Shown here in pieces: positions 1-9,619 of a stretch of DNA of 64,000 nt (within the stretch, counting starts at the first letter, position 1; every line of letters starts with the position of its first letter). The stretch lies in NCBI RefSeq assembly GCF_022024235.1, contig NZ_CP091799.1, forward strand, positions 1,094,001-1,158,000, read 5' to 3'. Both the position numbers and the translations under genes were made by a program. The notes under the pieces were generated by a model, which was given only the letters and a program-made list of their open reading frames with translations, ran no database searches and was not told the origin of the DNA. This DNA comes from Segatella baroniae B14. GTDB lineage: Bacteria > Bacteroidota > Bacteroidia > Bacteroidales > Bacteroidaceae.

Positions 1-20
1 GAGTTCCTTAAATTACAAAA

Positions 21-1379
21 ATGAAAATAGAAGAAAAAGTAAAATATTTTATCAACGAACATCACCTACTCGATAAGGATAAAAAATATATTGTAGCCTT
101 ATCGGGAGGTGCTGATTCTGTATGTTTATTACTTCTGTTAAAAAAATTACATTACCAAATAGAAGCAGCTCATTGTAATTTTCGCCTACGAGGAGATGAG
201 AGTTACAGAGATGAAGAATTTTGCGTAAACTTATGTCACGCACTCCAAATTCCACTTCATCGTATTCATTTTGAGACTAAAGAATATGCCCATCTTCATA
301 AAATTAGTATAGAGATGGCTGCTCGAGATTTACGTTATTCATATTTCGAAAATCTTAGAAAAGATATTCAAGCAGAAGGTATATGCATAGCTCATCACCA
401 AGAAGATTGTGTAGAAACCATTTTGATCAACTTGATTCGTGGAACAGGCATCCAAGGTATGCGTGGTATTCTTCCCCAAAATGGACATATTATCAGACCT
501 CTTTTAAGCATTAAAAGAAAGGATATCGAATATTATCTGCAAGAAAATAGACAAAACTACGTAACAGATAGTACAAACCTTATCAATGATGTCCAAAGAA
601 ACAAAATACGGCTAGATATCATGCCTATGTTGAAACAACTTAATGCAGGTGTAGTCGATAATATATACTCAACAGCACAACATTTAACAGAAGCAAATTG
701 TATCATAAATGATGCGATAAAAAAATATTTGACCCAACATTCTATTTTTAGTGAAAATGAAGATTTTGGACTTCATTCTGGATACCAAAAAATAAGAACA
801 GAAAGTATAGAAAATTTTAGTAGTCCTGAATATCTTCTTTATTACATACTATCGAACTATGACTTTTCTGGCTCACAAATTGAACAAATATATAAGAATT
901 TACACGGAAAAAGTGGTAAAGTCTGGAAAAGCAATTCATATGAATTATTAATTGATAGAGAAAACCTTATTATAAAAAGGAGAACCGAAATATTAGATAA
1001 AACAATAAAAATACCAGAACCAGGTACATATGTTTTTGATGAAACGTCAAAAGTTATCATTAATAATATACCTATCTATAAAGGATTTCAACCTAGCAAA
1101 ACCACTCAGATTGCAACATTAGATGCCGATAAGGTCAAAATGCCTATTACCATACGTCTAGCTAAATTAGGTGACAGATTTCAACCTTTTGGCATGAAAG
1201 GAACCAAACTCATTAGTGACCTATTAACAGATCTCAAAAAAAATTTATTTGAAAAACAACAACAATTGGTTATTGAAGACGCAAAAGGTAATATTATCTG
1301 GGTAGTAGGAATTAGAACCGACGATAGATTCAAAATAGATAGTAAAACAACGAATATTCTAAAAGTAGAAATAATATAA
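21..1379 (+). CDS. tilS: tRNA(Ile)-lysidine synthetase TilS
   Basis: TilS uses ATP and lysine to convert C34 of the CAU-anticodon tRNA-Ile to lysidine, so that it reads AUA; it acts in the cytoplasm. The N-type ATP pyrophosphatase PP-loop SGGADS is at residues 28-33, and the family region around AHCNFRLRGDES follows at about residues 50-62. The C-terminal third (about 380-450, LGDRFQPFGMKG) is the typical TilS C-terminal domain. At 452 aa it has the usual full length. The ATG lies only 20 bases into the window, so its promoter is not visible. It converges on the cyclophilin gene across a 156-bp spacer containing inverted repeats. Identification is firm. Confidence 0.95.
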   Translation: MKIEEKVKYFINEHHLLDKDKKYIVALSGGADSVCLLLLLKKLHYQIEAAHCNFRLRGDESYRDEEFCVNLCHALQIPLHRIHFETKEYAHLHKISIEMAARDLRYSYFENLRKDIQAEGICIAHHQEDCVETILINLIRGTGIQGMRGILPQNGHIIRPLLSIKRKDIEYYLQENRQNYVTDSTNLINDVQRNKIRLDIMPMLKQLNAGVVDNIYSTAQHLTEANCIINDAIKKYLTQHSIFSENEDFGLHSGYQKIRTESIENFSSPEYLLYYILSNYDFSGSQIEQIYKNLHGKSGKVWKSNSYELLIDRENLIIKRRTEILDKTIKIPEPGTYVFDETSKVIINNIPIYKGFQPSKTTQIATLDADKVKMPITIRLAKLGDRFQPFGMKGTKLISDLLTDLKKNLFEKQQQLVIEDAKGNIIWVVGIRTDDRFKIDSKTTNILKVEII

Positions 1380-1394
1380 AAAAACAAGAAGAGC

Positions 1395-1524
1395 AGTGTA
1401 AGCCATCTCTAGCGGGTACAAAAATATAAGCTATCACCCCCCATATTGTCTTCCTGAAATTTTGAAAATGTCTCCAACATTTTAGAAGTATCTTGCAATA
1501 CGGAGTTTAGTGATAGCTTACACT
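1395..1524. repeat. Inverted-repeat element between convergent genes
   Basis: Two direct copies of a motif on the left (1395-1409 and the overlapping-type copy TAAGCTATCAC at 1427-1437) can each pair with one inverted copy at 1510-1524. TAAGCTATCAC pairs perfectly with 1510-1520, and AGTGTAAGC at 1395-1403 pairs perfectly with 1516-1524. A central hairpin has a 7-bp stem (AAAATGT 1465-1471, ACATTTT 1477-1483). It lies between the 3' ends of tilS and the cyclophilin gene, so a terminator or 3'-UTR structure is likely, but there is no clean T-run. Confidence 0.5.
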
Positions 1525-1535
1525 ATAAAATTATC

Positions 1536-2279
1536 TTAAATAACTTCTACGGTCATACTAATATTCTCTTTAGGACGGTCTCCTCTAAGCGTTTCGCAAC
1601 TTTGAATTTCTTCCACAATATCAAGACCTTCTTCTACCTCTCCAAATACAGTATATTGATTATCTAAGAAAGGAGTACCACCCAAAGTCGTATAAGCATC
1701 TATTTGCTCTTGTGTAAACACAGGTTTACCCTTCTCACGACTTTTCTGTTTTGTTTCATCAATAAGCTGATTCTGAAGATTTTGCAAACCTACACGATCA
1801 CGATTACGTCTAAATTCCAGAATTTCTTCACGATGTTCTCGAGCTAATTGATCAAAGATATTCTGCTCCTGTTGCATCTCCATCTGTTTTTGAAGCTGCT
1901 TAAGTTCTGAAGCCTTGTATACTTTTCCCCAAACTATATAGAATTGACTACCACTACTTGCTTTTTCAGGATTAACCTCATCTCCTAAACGAGCTGCACT
2001 AAGGGCACCCCGCTTATGAAAGAATTTCGGATAAACAAATTCAGCAGGAATAGTATAGCCTGGGCCACCCGTTCCAAGCATTTTATTTAATGGTGCATTT
2101 TTACTTTCCGGATCACCACCCTGAATCATAAAATCCTTAATTACACGATGAAACAACGTTCCATCGAAGTAGCCCTCATTAACAAGTTTGATAAAATTAT
2201 CACGATGCTTAGGTGTTTCATCGTATAGGCGAACTATAATTTCACCTTTAGTTGTTTTAATTTTTACTTTGGTTGCCAT
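1536..2279 (-). CDS. Cyclophilin-type peptidyl-prolyl cis-trans isomerase
   Basis: It catalyses cis-trans isomerisation of X-Pro peptide bonds during protein folding. The cyclophilin core is plain: GTLFHRVIKDFMIQGGDP near residues 40-58 carries the catalytic Arg and the FMIQGGD signature, and the terminal VFGEVEEGLDIVEEI segment closes the fold. A charged, Gln/Glu/Arg-rich insertion of about 65 residues (roughly 120-185) splits the domain, which explains the 247-aa length compared with about 165 aa for a minimal cyclophilin. No signal peptide is visible, so it should be cytoplasmic. It lies 15 bp downstream of the methyltransferase gene on the same strand and is probably cotranscribed with it. 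Confidence 0.92.
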   Translation of the reverse strand: MATKVKIKTTKGEIIVRLYDETPKHRDNFIKLVNEGYFDGTLFHRVIKDFMIQGGDPESKNAPLNKMLGTGGPGYTIPAEFVYPKFFHKRGALSAARLGDEVNPEKASSGSQFYIVWGKVYKASELKQLQKQMEMQQEQNIFDQLAREHREEILEFRRNRDRVGLQNLQNQLIDETKQKSREKGKPVFTQEQIDAYTTLGGTPFLDNQYTVFGEVEEGLDIVEEIQSCETLRGDRPKENISMTVEVI

Positions 2280-2294
2280 AAAAACGACATTAGC

Positions 2295-3482
2295 TTATTC
2301 AACATATAAAACAAGTCCCTTCAGATATTCACCCTCCGGATGATAGATATTGATTGGATGATCGGCCGGCTGATGCAACTGATGCAAAATTCGAACACGT
2401 CGTTTAGCCTGAGCTGCTGCCGTAAAGACTGCAGCACGGAACTGATCCTTATTTACCGCTTGACTACAACTGAAAGTAAAAAGAATGCCTCCATGCTTAA
2501 TACGCTGCAAGCCTTTATAATTAAGACGGGTATATCCCTTCAATGCATTTCTAAGCGCACTACGATGCTTAGCAAATGCAGGAGGATCCAATACAATCAA
2601 ATCATATTTGTCATCATTTTCATCCAAATATTTAAAAGCATCTTCACAAAATGCTGCATGACGACTATCATTTGGAAAATTCAAAGCAATATTGGCATTA
2701 GTGAGATCGATTGCTTTGGCACTACTATCCACACTATGAACTAATTTAGCTCCGCCACGCATAGAATATACAGAAAAGCCACCCGTATAACAGAACATAT
2801 TCAGAACACTTTTACCTTTTGAATACTGCTCAAGTAAAGAACGGTTTTCACGTTGATCCACAAAGAAACCTGTTTTCTGTCCTTTCAGCCAATCTATATG
2901 AAATTTCAAGCCATTTTCTACCGCAACATTTGACGCATCACCTCCATAAATAAAATCGTTTTCTTGACCAAGGTCCGCTTTAAAAGGCAAAGTTGTTTCA
3001 CTTTTATAGTAAACATTCTGAATACGATTTCCCATTGCAGCAACTAAAGCATTGCAAATATCCAATCTATTAACATGCATACCTACGCTATGAGCCTGCA
3101 TAACTGCTGTTTTGCCATAACAGTCAATAACCAATCCTGGCAAATTATCACCTTCACCATGAACTAAGCGATATGTATTGTTATCCGGATTATCTGCAAT
3201 ACCAAGAGATATACGCATTTTTAATGCAATCTCAAGACGTTCTTTCCAGAAAGCTTCATTAATTATAATATCCTCAAAACTTAAAACTCGCACAGAGATA
3301 CTTCCTATCTGATAATGGCCAACAGCTATAAAATCTCCTTGCGCAGTAATAACCTTTACGATATCACCTTCTTCAATACCATCATCCATATGATGAATCG
3401 CACCACTAAAAATCCAAGGGTGAAAACGTTTTAAAGAATCCTCCTTGCCTTTTTTCAAATAAACTTTTTTATAATTTGCCAT
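2295..3482 (-). CDS. RlmI-like class I SAM-dependent rRNA methyltransferase (PUA + MTase)
   Basis: This is a COG1092-type RNA methyltransferase. An N-terminal PUA domain (residues 1 to about 75, starting KKVYLKKGKEDSLKRFHPWIF in pieces) precedes a Rossmann methyltransferase domain. The SAM-binding motif I is VLNMFCYTGGFS, and the catalytic-type motif LDPPAFAK and the FTFSCSQ segment follow. E. coli RlmI makes m5C1962 in 23S rRNA; members of this family in Bacteroidetes are usually annotated only at family level, so I leave the symbol blank. At 395 aa the length matches the family. Its ATG overlaps the 3' end of the exonuclease gene by 14 bp, indicating translational coupling. Confidence 0.88.
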   Translation of the reverse strand: MANYKKVYLKKGKEDSLKRFHPWIFSGAIHHMDDGIEEGDIVKVITAQGDFIAVGHYQIGSISVRVLSFEDIIINEAFWKERLEIALKMRISLGIADNPDNNTYRLVHGEGDNLPGLVIDCYGKTAVMQAHSVGMHVNRLDICNALVAAMGNRIQNVYYKSETTLPFKADLGQENDFIYGGDASNVAVENGLKFHIDWLKGQKTGFFVDQRENRSLLEQYSKGKSVLNMFCYTGGFSVYSMRGGAKLVHSVDSSAKAIDLTNANIALNFPNDSRHAAFCEDAFKYLDENDDKYDLIVLDPPAFAKHRSALRNALKGYTRLNYKGLQRIKHGGILFTFSCSQAVNKDQFRAAVFTAAAQAKRRVRILHQLHQPADHPINIYHPEGEYLKGLVLYVE

Positions 3483-4158
3483 TCTGTATATATTCTTCTG
3501 TATGAGTTTCTGTTACTATCGTTTTTTCCTCTGGAACCAATTCTGTAACTTTTTCTAATTCATATTCTCTAGTAGAGATGAGACGTTGCAATTCATCATA
3601 AATTTGAATACACGTCCAAGCATCTGTCGCTGCGTATAATTTTTGACTATCCTTCAAAACGTCAGCTTCCCAATTAGTTAACCGTTGACTCTTACTAATT
3701 TTTTGATGAAATAAGTTTGCATATATTTTTTGAAGGCTTTTGTCCTCTATACCAATTTTAGGAGCTAAATTTTGCAATTCAACAAAACTACCGGCTTCAA
3801 AATCTCCAAGTTTATGTAATCCCAACAAATCATCATGCCAAGACAGACCTATTTTAGTAACACGAGTATCTTCCAACAACCTAATGATTGCAGGAGTCAG
3901 CCCCGTTCGATTCAAACGAAACAGAAAACAGATTTCACGATTACAAACTTGTAATAGTGAAACCTTATTTTGCTTTCCCCTACGAAAAACAGGACGAGTT
4001 TCGGTATCAAATCCCAAAATATCACTATCAAGCAGATAATTAACCGCTTTTTCTGTCTCACCTGGAGTCAGAATCGTGACGATACGGCCAGGGAAAAGTA
4101 CCCTTGGCAGTTCATTTATGGCATGCTTATCAAACTTGTTAAATATCTTTTTCTTCAT
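3469..4158 (-). CDS. DEDDy-type 3'-5' exonuclease (RNase D/WRN-like)
   Basis: This is a single-domain 3'-5' exonuclease of the DnaQ-like superfamily. Exo I is GFDTETRP (catalytic D51 and E53 from this start), Exo II is the SWHDDLLGL segment, and Exo III is YAATDAW, whose Tyr-x3-Asp spacing marks the DEDDy subgroup (RNase D, WRN). The substrate, RNA or DNA, cannot be told from sequence. I chose the ATG at 4158 because the longer frame begins with TTG at 4179 and adds only seven non-conserved residues. The C-terminal tail (EEKTIVTETHTEEYIQNGKL) lies outside the exonuclease fold. It is the first gene of a three-gene minus-strand operon with the methyltransferase and cyclophilin. Confidence 0.85.
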   Translation of the reverse strand: MKKKIFNKFDKHAINELPRVLFPGRIVTILTPGETEKAVNYLLDSDILGFDTETRPVFRRGKQNKVSLLQVCNREICFLFRLNRTGLTPAIIRLLEDTRVTKIGLSWHDDLLGLHKLGDFEAGSFVELQNLAPKIGIEDKSLQKIYANLFHQKISKSQRLTNWEADVLKDSQKLYAATDAWTCIQIYDELQRLISTREYELEKVTELVPEEKTIVTETHTEEYIQNGKL

Positions 4159-4192
4159 TACAATTTGCAAATTTAGCAAAAAATAAGGAATT

Positions 4193-4226
4193 CTTGCGCC
4201 ATTTTCCCATATTTTCTCTAATTTTG
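4193..4226 (+). promoter_or_regulatory. Promoter for the ftsK operon
   Basis: The -7 box TAATTTTG is at 4219-4226, with a partial -33 match CTTG at 4193-4196 (22-bp spacing, slightly long). The ftsK ATG is about 100 bp downstream. It fits the Bacteroidetes TTTG/TAnnTTTG pattern; no start-site mapping is available. Confidence 0.5.
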
Positions 4227-4328
4227 CAAAACATTACTTGCATAGCCTTTTTCATGAAACATCTACTATAGCATGCTAATGAAATGGACATATAAAAATA
4301 CACATACAGAAAAAGATTTATAATAGAC

Positions 4329-6884
4329 ATGGCAAATTCAAAAAAAAAGTCCAGCAGTAAACCTAAGACTCTAACAGAAGCTGTTGGTATACCACATAAC
4401 GAAAAAATCAATTTCTTTTTAGGAATACTATTAATTGTCATTGCATTATATATGATAACTGCAATGGTTAACTATCTTAGCACAGGACAAGCAGATCAGA
4501 GTATCTTGGAAAATATGCATCCAGGAGAATGGGCTAATAATAATAAAATATTTTCTAATTATTGTGGTAGTATGGGAGCTATTCTCTCATATATTCTTAT
4601 TTCTCTTAATTTTGGCTTACCCGCTTTTTGTATACCTATATTAATGATTGTCGTGGCTTTGTATTTAATGGATATCTATAAGCCAAATTTATGGAAATGG
4701 TTCTTTAGCATTATCATCGTCATGATTTGGAGTAGCATTACATTTTCCAAAATCCTTTCACCTATCATGGGTGACTCTTTTTATAACCCTGGTGGTAATC
4801 ATGGCCTTTTCTGCGTTCAGCAACTAGAAAATTTAGTTGGTCCTCCTGGATTAACAGGAATATTATTTGTTTCTGCATTTGCATTTCTTACTTATTTCAC
4901 ATCAGAGACTATTATTTTTGTAAGGAAAATGTTAAATCCTGTGGGTTACATAACCAATAAAGTAAAATTCACCATTACAAATCATGGAAGTAATGAGCAG
5001 GATGATATTGACTTGCACTATGAAGAAGTCGCAAAAGACGAAAATGAAGACTCGAACATAGTTGAAAACCAAGAATATACTGATACAGATTCTAATACTT
5101 CACAAATTTTGGATTTAACTCCTCAAAACGAAGCAAATACAGTTCTCGACGAAAACGAGACTAGTAACAAGCAGAATATCGATGAAGCAAAGGAGCAATC
5201 TATATCTATAATAGATGAACAACGAAAAGCTAGAGCTCAAGCTGCAATAGCTGATGCTGAAGCTGCAGCACTTGCAGCAAAAGCAGGAATGGAAATTCAG
5301 ATTGCTCAAGGCGATGAAAAGGCTTCAGGAAATACTGTTAATGACACTGCTATTAACACCCCTATCAATCCAAGAGAAAGAGAAAATGGTAAAAGATATA
5401 AGTTCCCAACACTCAACCTATTGAAAAAATACGAGAATGATGGGAAACCATACATTGACGAACAAGAACAAATAGCAAACAAAAACAGAATCATCGAAGT
5501 TTTAAATAGCTTCGGTGTGCAAATTAGAACAATTAGAGCAACAGTAGGTCCTACTATTACACTTTATGAAATACAGCCAGCAGAAGGTGTTCGAATTTCA
5601 AAAATTAAAAATTTGGAAAACGATATCGCCTTAAGTCTAGCTGCTTTAGGTATACGAATTATTGCCCCTATTCCAGGAAAAGGTACTATCGGTATAGAAG
5701 TTCCAAATGCAAAGGCTAACATTGTTAGTATGGAAAGTATTTTGAATTCTAGAAAATTCCAAGAGACCAAGATGGAACTTCCTGTTGCACTGGGCAAAAC
5801 TATTACCAATGAAGTGTTTATGTTTGATTTGGCCAAAGTTCCTCATCTTCTTGTCGCAGGAGCTACCGGTCAAGGTAAATCAGTTGGCTTAAATGCAATC
5901 ATTACTTCCCTACTCTACAAGAAACATCCAAACGAGCTCAAATTTGTTCTTATAGACCCTAAAAAAGTTGAGTTCAGTATATATACCCCAATTGCCAATC
6001 ATTTCATGGCTGTGGTAGATGAAAATGACGAACCTATCATCACAGACGTGACCAAAGTTGTACGAACGCTTAACAGTCTGTGCAAACTGATGGACCAGAG
6101 ATATGACATGCTCAAACTTGCAGGTGCTCGTAATATAAAAGAATACAATAGCAAATACGTTAACCACAAACTTGATCCACGCAAAGGACATGACTTCATG
6201 CCTTATATTGTTGTGATTATAGACGAGTTTGGAGATTTGATTATGACAGCAGGAAAAGAAATTGAGTTGCCTATCGCAAGAATAGCCCAACTTGCACGTG
6301 CTGTAGGTATTCATATGGTAATTGCAACACAGCGTCCTACTACAACAATAATCACGGGTAATATTAAGGCTAACTTCCCTGGACGTATCTCCTTTAAGGT
6401 AAGTGCTGCTATAGATAGTAAAACTATTTTGGATAAACCTGGTGCTCAGCAATTGATAGGTCGAGGTGATATGTTATATCTGAACGGTAACGAACCGGTA
6501 CGAGTACAATGTGCATTTGTTGATACTCCTGAGGTTGAACAAATAAACCAGTTCATTAACAATCAACCTGGTCCTATAGAACCAATGATACTTCCAGAAC
6601 CGGATCAACCCGAAGGAAATGGAGCAACCGCTGGTAGCGTAGACGCAAAGAGTTTAGATCCTTATTTTGAAGAAGCAGCTCATGCCATATTATTAAGTCA
6701 ACAAGGATCTACAAGTATGATCCAACGCCGATTTAGCATCGGATACAATCGTGCGGGAAGACTCATGGATCAGATGGAAGCTGCAGGAATTGTTGGTCCT
6801 GCTCAAGGCTCTAAACCTAGAGAGGTTCTTGTTGCTGACGAGAACCAATTAAATAATATATTAGCAGCAATGCGAGGTATTTAA
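4329..6884 (+). CDS. ftsK: DNA translocase FtsK (SpoIIIE family)
   Basis: This septum-anchored, ATP-driven translocase moves chromosome ends during division and supports dimer resolution. The N-terminal part (about residues 30-200) has four or so hydrophobic membrane segments. A charged, Ala/Glu/Asp-rich linker runs to about 350. The motor follows, with Walker A GATGQGKS at 511-518, Walker B ending IIDEFGDL, and the ATQRP segment. The last about 65 residues (LDPYFEEAAHAILLSQQGS onward) form the winged-helix gamma domain that reads orientation sequences. At 851 aa it has a short linker compared with E. coli but is typical for Bacteroidetes. It heads an operon with the LolA-like, membrane-protein and maf genes, with gaps of 33, 9 and 5 bp. 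Confidence 0.95.
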   Translation: MANSKKKSSSKPKTLTEAVGIPHNEKINFFLGILLIVIALYMITAMVNYLSTGQADQSILENMHPGEWANNNKIFSNYCGSMGAILSYILISLNFGLPAFCIPILMIVVALYLMDIYKPNLWKWFFSIIIVMIWSSITFSKILSPIMGDSFYNPGGNHGLFCVQQLENLVGPPGLTGILFVSAFAFLTYFTSETIIFVRKMLNPVGYITNKVKFTITNHGSNEQDDIDLHYEEVAKDENEDSNIVENQEYTDTDSNTSQILDLTPQNEANTVLDENETSNKQNIDEAKEQSISIIDEQRKARAQAAIADAEAAALAAKAGMEIQIAQGDEKASGNTVNDTAINTPINPRERENGKRYKFPTLNLLKKYENDGKPYIDEQEQIANKNRIIEVLNSFGVQIRTIRATVGPTITLYEIQPAEGVRISKIKNLENDIALSLAALGIRIIAPIPGKGTIGIEVPNAKANIVSMESILNSRKFQETKMELPVALGKTITNEVFMFDLAKVPHLLVAGATGQGKSVGLNAIITSLLYKKHPNELKFVLIDPKKVEFSIYTPIANHFMAVVDENDEPIITDVTKVVRTLNSLCKLMDQRYDMLKLAGARNIKEYNSKYVNHKLDPRKGHDFMPYIVVIIDEFGDLIMTAGKEIELPIARIAQLARAVGIHMVIATQRPTTTIITGNIKANFPGRISFKVSAAIDSKTILDKPGAQQLIGRGDMLYLNGNEPVRVQCAFVDTPEVEQINQFINNQPGPIEPMILPEPDQPEGNGATAGSVDAKSLDPYFEEAAHAILLSQQGSTSMIQRRFSIGYNRAGRLMDQMEAAGIVGPAQGSKPREVLVADENQLNNILAAMRGI

Positions 6885-6917
6885 GATATAACAAAACTAA
6901 TTATAAAAAAGAAGACT

Positions 6918-7526
6918 ATGAAAAAAATCTTTTTGATAATAGTAACAGCCCTACTCTCTTTAGGATGTAATGCACAAAACGCAGCTTTAGCTAAAAAAGT
7001 AATAGAAAAAACTAGTCAGGTTATTGGTCGTCCTGGAGGCGCAAAAGCCAACTTTACAGTTTTTTCAAAAAAAATTGGCACAATTTCAGGAACAATAGCA
7101 ATTAAAGGAACCAAATTTAATGCCAAAACAAATAAGGCAATAGTATGGTATAATGGAAAAACTCAATGGAGTTATTTAAAAAGTACAAACGAGGTCAATG
7201 TAACAACTCCAACACAGGCTCAGCGAATGTCAATGAATCCATATACTTTTATTAATATTTGGAAATCGGGATTCAAATTGGGAGTAACAACAAAAGGGCA
7301 GAATTACATTCTTCACTTAATATCAAATACCTCAAAAAATTCGATTTCAGAAATGTATATTACAGTGAATAAATCTAGCTATTCACCAAGTGCGATAAAG
7401 ATGCGTCAGAATAAAGACTGGACAACTATTTCAATTACAAATTTTCAGCCAAAGAACCAGCCAGATCAAATATTCTCTTTTAATAGTAAAGATTTTCCTT
7501 CTGCTGAGGTCATAGACCTAAGATAA
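6918..7526 (+). CDS. LolA-like outer-membrane lipoprotein carrier
   Basis: This 202-aa exported protein has a signal peptide (MKKIFLIIVTALLSLGCNAQ), cleaved after NAQ or processed at C17 as a lipoprotein; the lipobox SLGC is imperfect. The mature part matches the LolA/LolB half-barrel family: KGTKFNAKTNKAIVWYNGKTQW resembles the strand-rich region with the Trp-containing turn, and a hydrophobic C-terminal half follows. LolA carries lipoproteins across the periplasm to the outer membrane. A position just after ftsK is common for lolA-like genes in several phyla. The family call is good, but whether this is the main LolA or a paralogue cannot be judged here. Confidence 0.75.
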   Translation: MKKIFLIIVTALLSLGCNAQNAALAKKVIEKTSQVIGRPGGAKANFTVFSKKIGTISGTIAIKGTKFNAKTNKAIVWYNGKTQWSYLKSTNEVNVTTPTQAQRMSMNPYTFINIWKSGFKLGVTTKGQNYILHLISNTSKNSISEMYITVNKSSYSPSAIKMRQNKDWTTISITNFQPKNQPDQIFSFNSKDFPSAEVIDLR

Positions 7527-7535
7527 ACATATAAT

Positions 7536-9050
7536 ATGACCACTATCGAATTATTAAAAGAACTTAGAAAGCATAGAATATTATCAGAAAAAAGAAGCCT
7601 TATGCACGGACGCAATAAGGCTTCTAAAATTATCGTATATGCTTTATCTATTTTTTTTATAATCTACCTTTTGGCTGCTTCTATCATGCTAGCATTTGCC
7701 GTAATAACAGAAGGAATTAAAGCGCTAACCCTTATCTGCACTATATTTCCTATAATAATGGTAATAGACTTTTCTTTTAGGTTTATAATGCAGCAAACTC
7801 CATCACAGATAATTAAGCCATACTTACTATTACCTATTAAAAAAAGCATTTGTATAGATACATTCGTCTTTAGAAGTCTATATAATGCAGGAAATTTCAT
7901 TTGGTTTATTTTAGTATTACCATTTGTAATAATGACCATGTTTTTTAGCGGTCAACTTATCAATGGAGGATTAGTGCTATTATTATACCTACTGGGCATC
8001 CTAATCAATAGCCAATTTTATTTAATTGTCCGTACCCTTGTTAATGATTCTATAATTTGGTGGTTTTTGCCTATTAGTATATTCCTGGTATTTACAATGC
8101 CAGCTTACTATACGGGGGTAATTGATTTAAATAACCTTTTCCTTTTTTACTCCTCGTTTGGAATTGGACTTTTTGAAGATAAGTGGTTTTACTGGCTATT
8201 TCCCACAACTCTACTTATCCTACTCATACAAATAAATCGGAAGCTACAACTATTTTACGTTATGAAAGAAATTTCACGTAAGAAAAAAGAATACAACTTC
8301 CATGGGAAATCGTTAAATAAAATCATACCCCAAGATTCTGTAGGTGTATTTTTGAATATGGAAATTATTAGCATTCAACGCAATAAAAATATCCGTAAAG
8401 GTTGTATTTTCGCAATGCTTGCAGCCTTTATGATGAGCCTTATATGCACTTTTACAGATATCTATTCTAGTATTTATGCAGCAATATACTGGTGTCTATA
8501 CAATTATATTATAATAGGTAGCATTATTCTAACAAAAATGATGTGTTATGAAGGTAATTACATTGACACTTTATTAATTAGGAAAGAAAGCATATTAACT
8601 CTTCTTCGAGCAAAATATTACTTTTACTCTACACTATTATTAATACCAACAGTTTTCATGCTCGTACCCGTATTTATGGGAAAATGGTCAATTGAAATGC
8701 TAATAAGCTGTTACATCTTTACAATTGGCTTCCAGTATTTTATTACATTTCAGTTAGCAGTTTATAACAAGAATACCATACCCTTAAACTGCAAATTAAC
8801 AAGTAATCATAGTCTAGAGACCAATTACTACCAAATATTAGTAGAGCTATTTACAATACTTACTCCTGCAACAATTTTAGGAGTAACTATTTTCCTGTTT
8901 GGCGAAAAAATAGCATGGATTGTTATAACCATTATCGGATTATTGTTTATTACAACCCATCGCCTATGGCTCAACATTATTTATAATAGAATGATGAAGA
9001 GAAAATACGAAAACATAGAAGGATTCAGAAAATCAAGAGAACAAATATAA
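7536..9050 (+). CDS. Polytopic membrane protein, DUF5687-like
   Basis: This 504-aa integral membrane protein has roughly ten hydrophobic stretches, for example residues 31-58, 66-85, 113-140 and several more up to about 480. A short charged N-terminus (LLKELRKHRILSEKRS) and a basic cytoplasmic loop in the middle (KEISRKKKEYNFHGK) interrupt them. It resembles Bacteroidetes proteins of the DUF5687 type, which look like ABC-2-type permeases. The usual adjacent ATP-binding gene is absent here: the next gene, 5 bp downstream, is maf. Function is unknown. The family name is from memory of overall pattern and is only moderately secure. Confidence 0.6.
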   Translation: MTTIELLKELRKHRILSEKRSLMHGRNKASKIIVYALSIFFIIYLLAASIMLAFAVITEGIKALTLICTIFPIIMVIDFSFRFIMQQTPSQIIKPYLLLPIKKSICIDTFVFRSLYNAGNFIWFILVLPFVIMTMFFSGQLINGGLVLLLYLLGILINSQFYLIVRTLVNDSIIWWFLPISIFLVFTMPAYYTGVIDLNNLFLFYSSFGIGLFEDKWFYWLFPTTLLILLIQINRKLQLFYVMKEISRKKKEYNFHGKSLNKIIPQDSVGVFLNMEIISIQRNKNIRKGCIFAMLAAFMMSLICTFTDIYSSIYAAIYWCLYNYIIIGSIILTKMMCYEGNYIDTLLIRKESILTLLRAKYYFYSTLLLIPTVFMLVPVFMGKWSIEMLISCYIFTIGFQYFITFQLAVYNKNTIPLNCKLTSNHSLETNYYQILVELFTILTPATILGVTIFLFGEKIAWIVITIIGLLFITTHRLWLNIIYNRMMKRKYENIEGFRKSREQI

Positions 9051-9055
9051 TAAAA

Positions 9056-9619
9056 ATGAGAAAAATTATTTTAGCAAGCGGCTCTCCACGTAGAAAAGAA
9101 TTATTAGAAGGATTGGATTTTAATTTTGAAGTCAGACTCAAACAAGAGATTCAAGAGAACTTTCCTTCAGACATCGAAGCTGAAGTAGTACCAGAATATC
9201 TTTCAAGGGTAAAAGCATCAGCATATTTAGAAGATTTACAATCAAACGAAATCGTAATTACAGCAGATACTGTTGTAATATGCGATGGAAGTATTCTAGG
9301 AAAACCTTCTGATGCTAAAGAAGCAGCCGCAATGCTACATAAAATAAGTGGAAAAACACATCAAGTTACGACAGGAGTATGTATAACATCAAAAGAAAAA
9401 CAAGTACATTTTCATGTCAACACATTCGTAACTTTCAAGGAACTGACAGACAGAGAAATTAATTATTATATAGACAAATACAAACCATTCGATAAAGCTG
9501 GAGCTTATGGTATTCAAGAATGGATTGGCTATATAGGGTGTACAAAATTAGAAGGAGACTATTATAACGTCATGGGATTACCAATATACAAAGTATACAA
9601 GGAATTACAAAATTTCTAA
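9056..9619 (+). CDS. maf: Maf-like nucleoside triphosphate pyrophosphatase
   Basis: Maf proteins hydrolyse dTTP/UTP and modified nucleotides to monophosphates (house-cleaning). The N-terminal signature LASGSPRRKELLEG is at residues 5-18, and the conserved TADTVV and LGKPSDAKEA segments follow at about 69-90. The KAGAYGIQE motif near residue 147 is the usual third block. At 187 aa it is full length. It is the last gene of the ftsK operon. Its stop codon overlaps the stop of the convergent GH25 gene by 4 bp, so there is no room for a separate terminator between them. Confidence 0.93.
   Translation: MRKIILASGSPRRKELLEGLDFNFEVRLKQEIQENFPSDIEAEVVPEYLSRVKASAYLEDLQSNEIVITADTVVICDGSILGKPSDAKEAAAMLHKISGKTHQVTTGVCITSKEKQVHFHVNTFVTFKELTDREINYYIDKYKPFDKAGAYGIQEWIGYIGCTKLEGDYYNVMGLPIYKVYKELQNF

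Noticed and set aside
5910..6452. 180-aa open frame on the minus strand inside ftsK
   Set aside because: Antisense shadow of the conserved FtsK motor, with no recognisable motif or start context.
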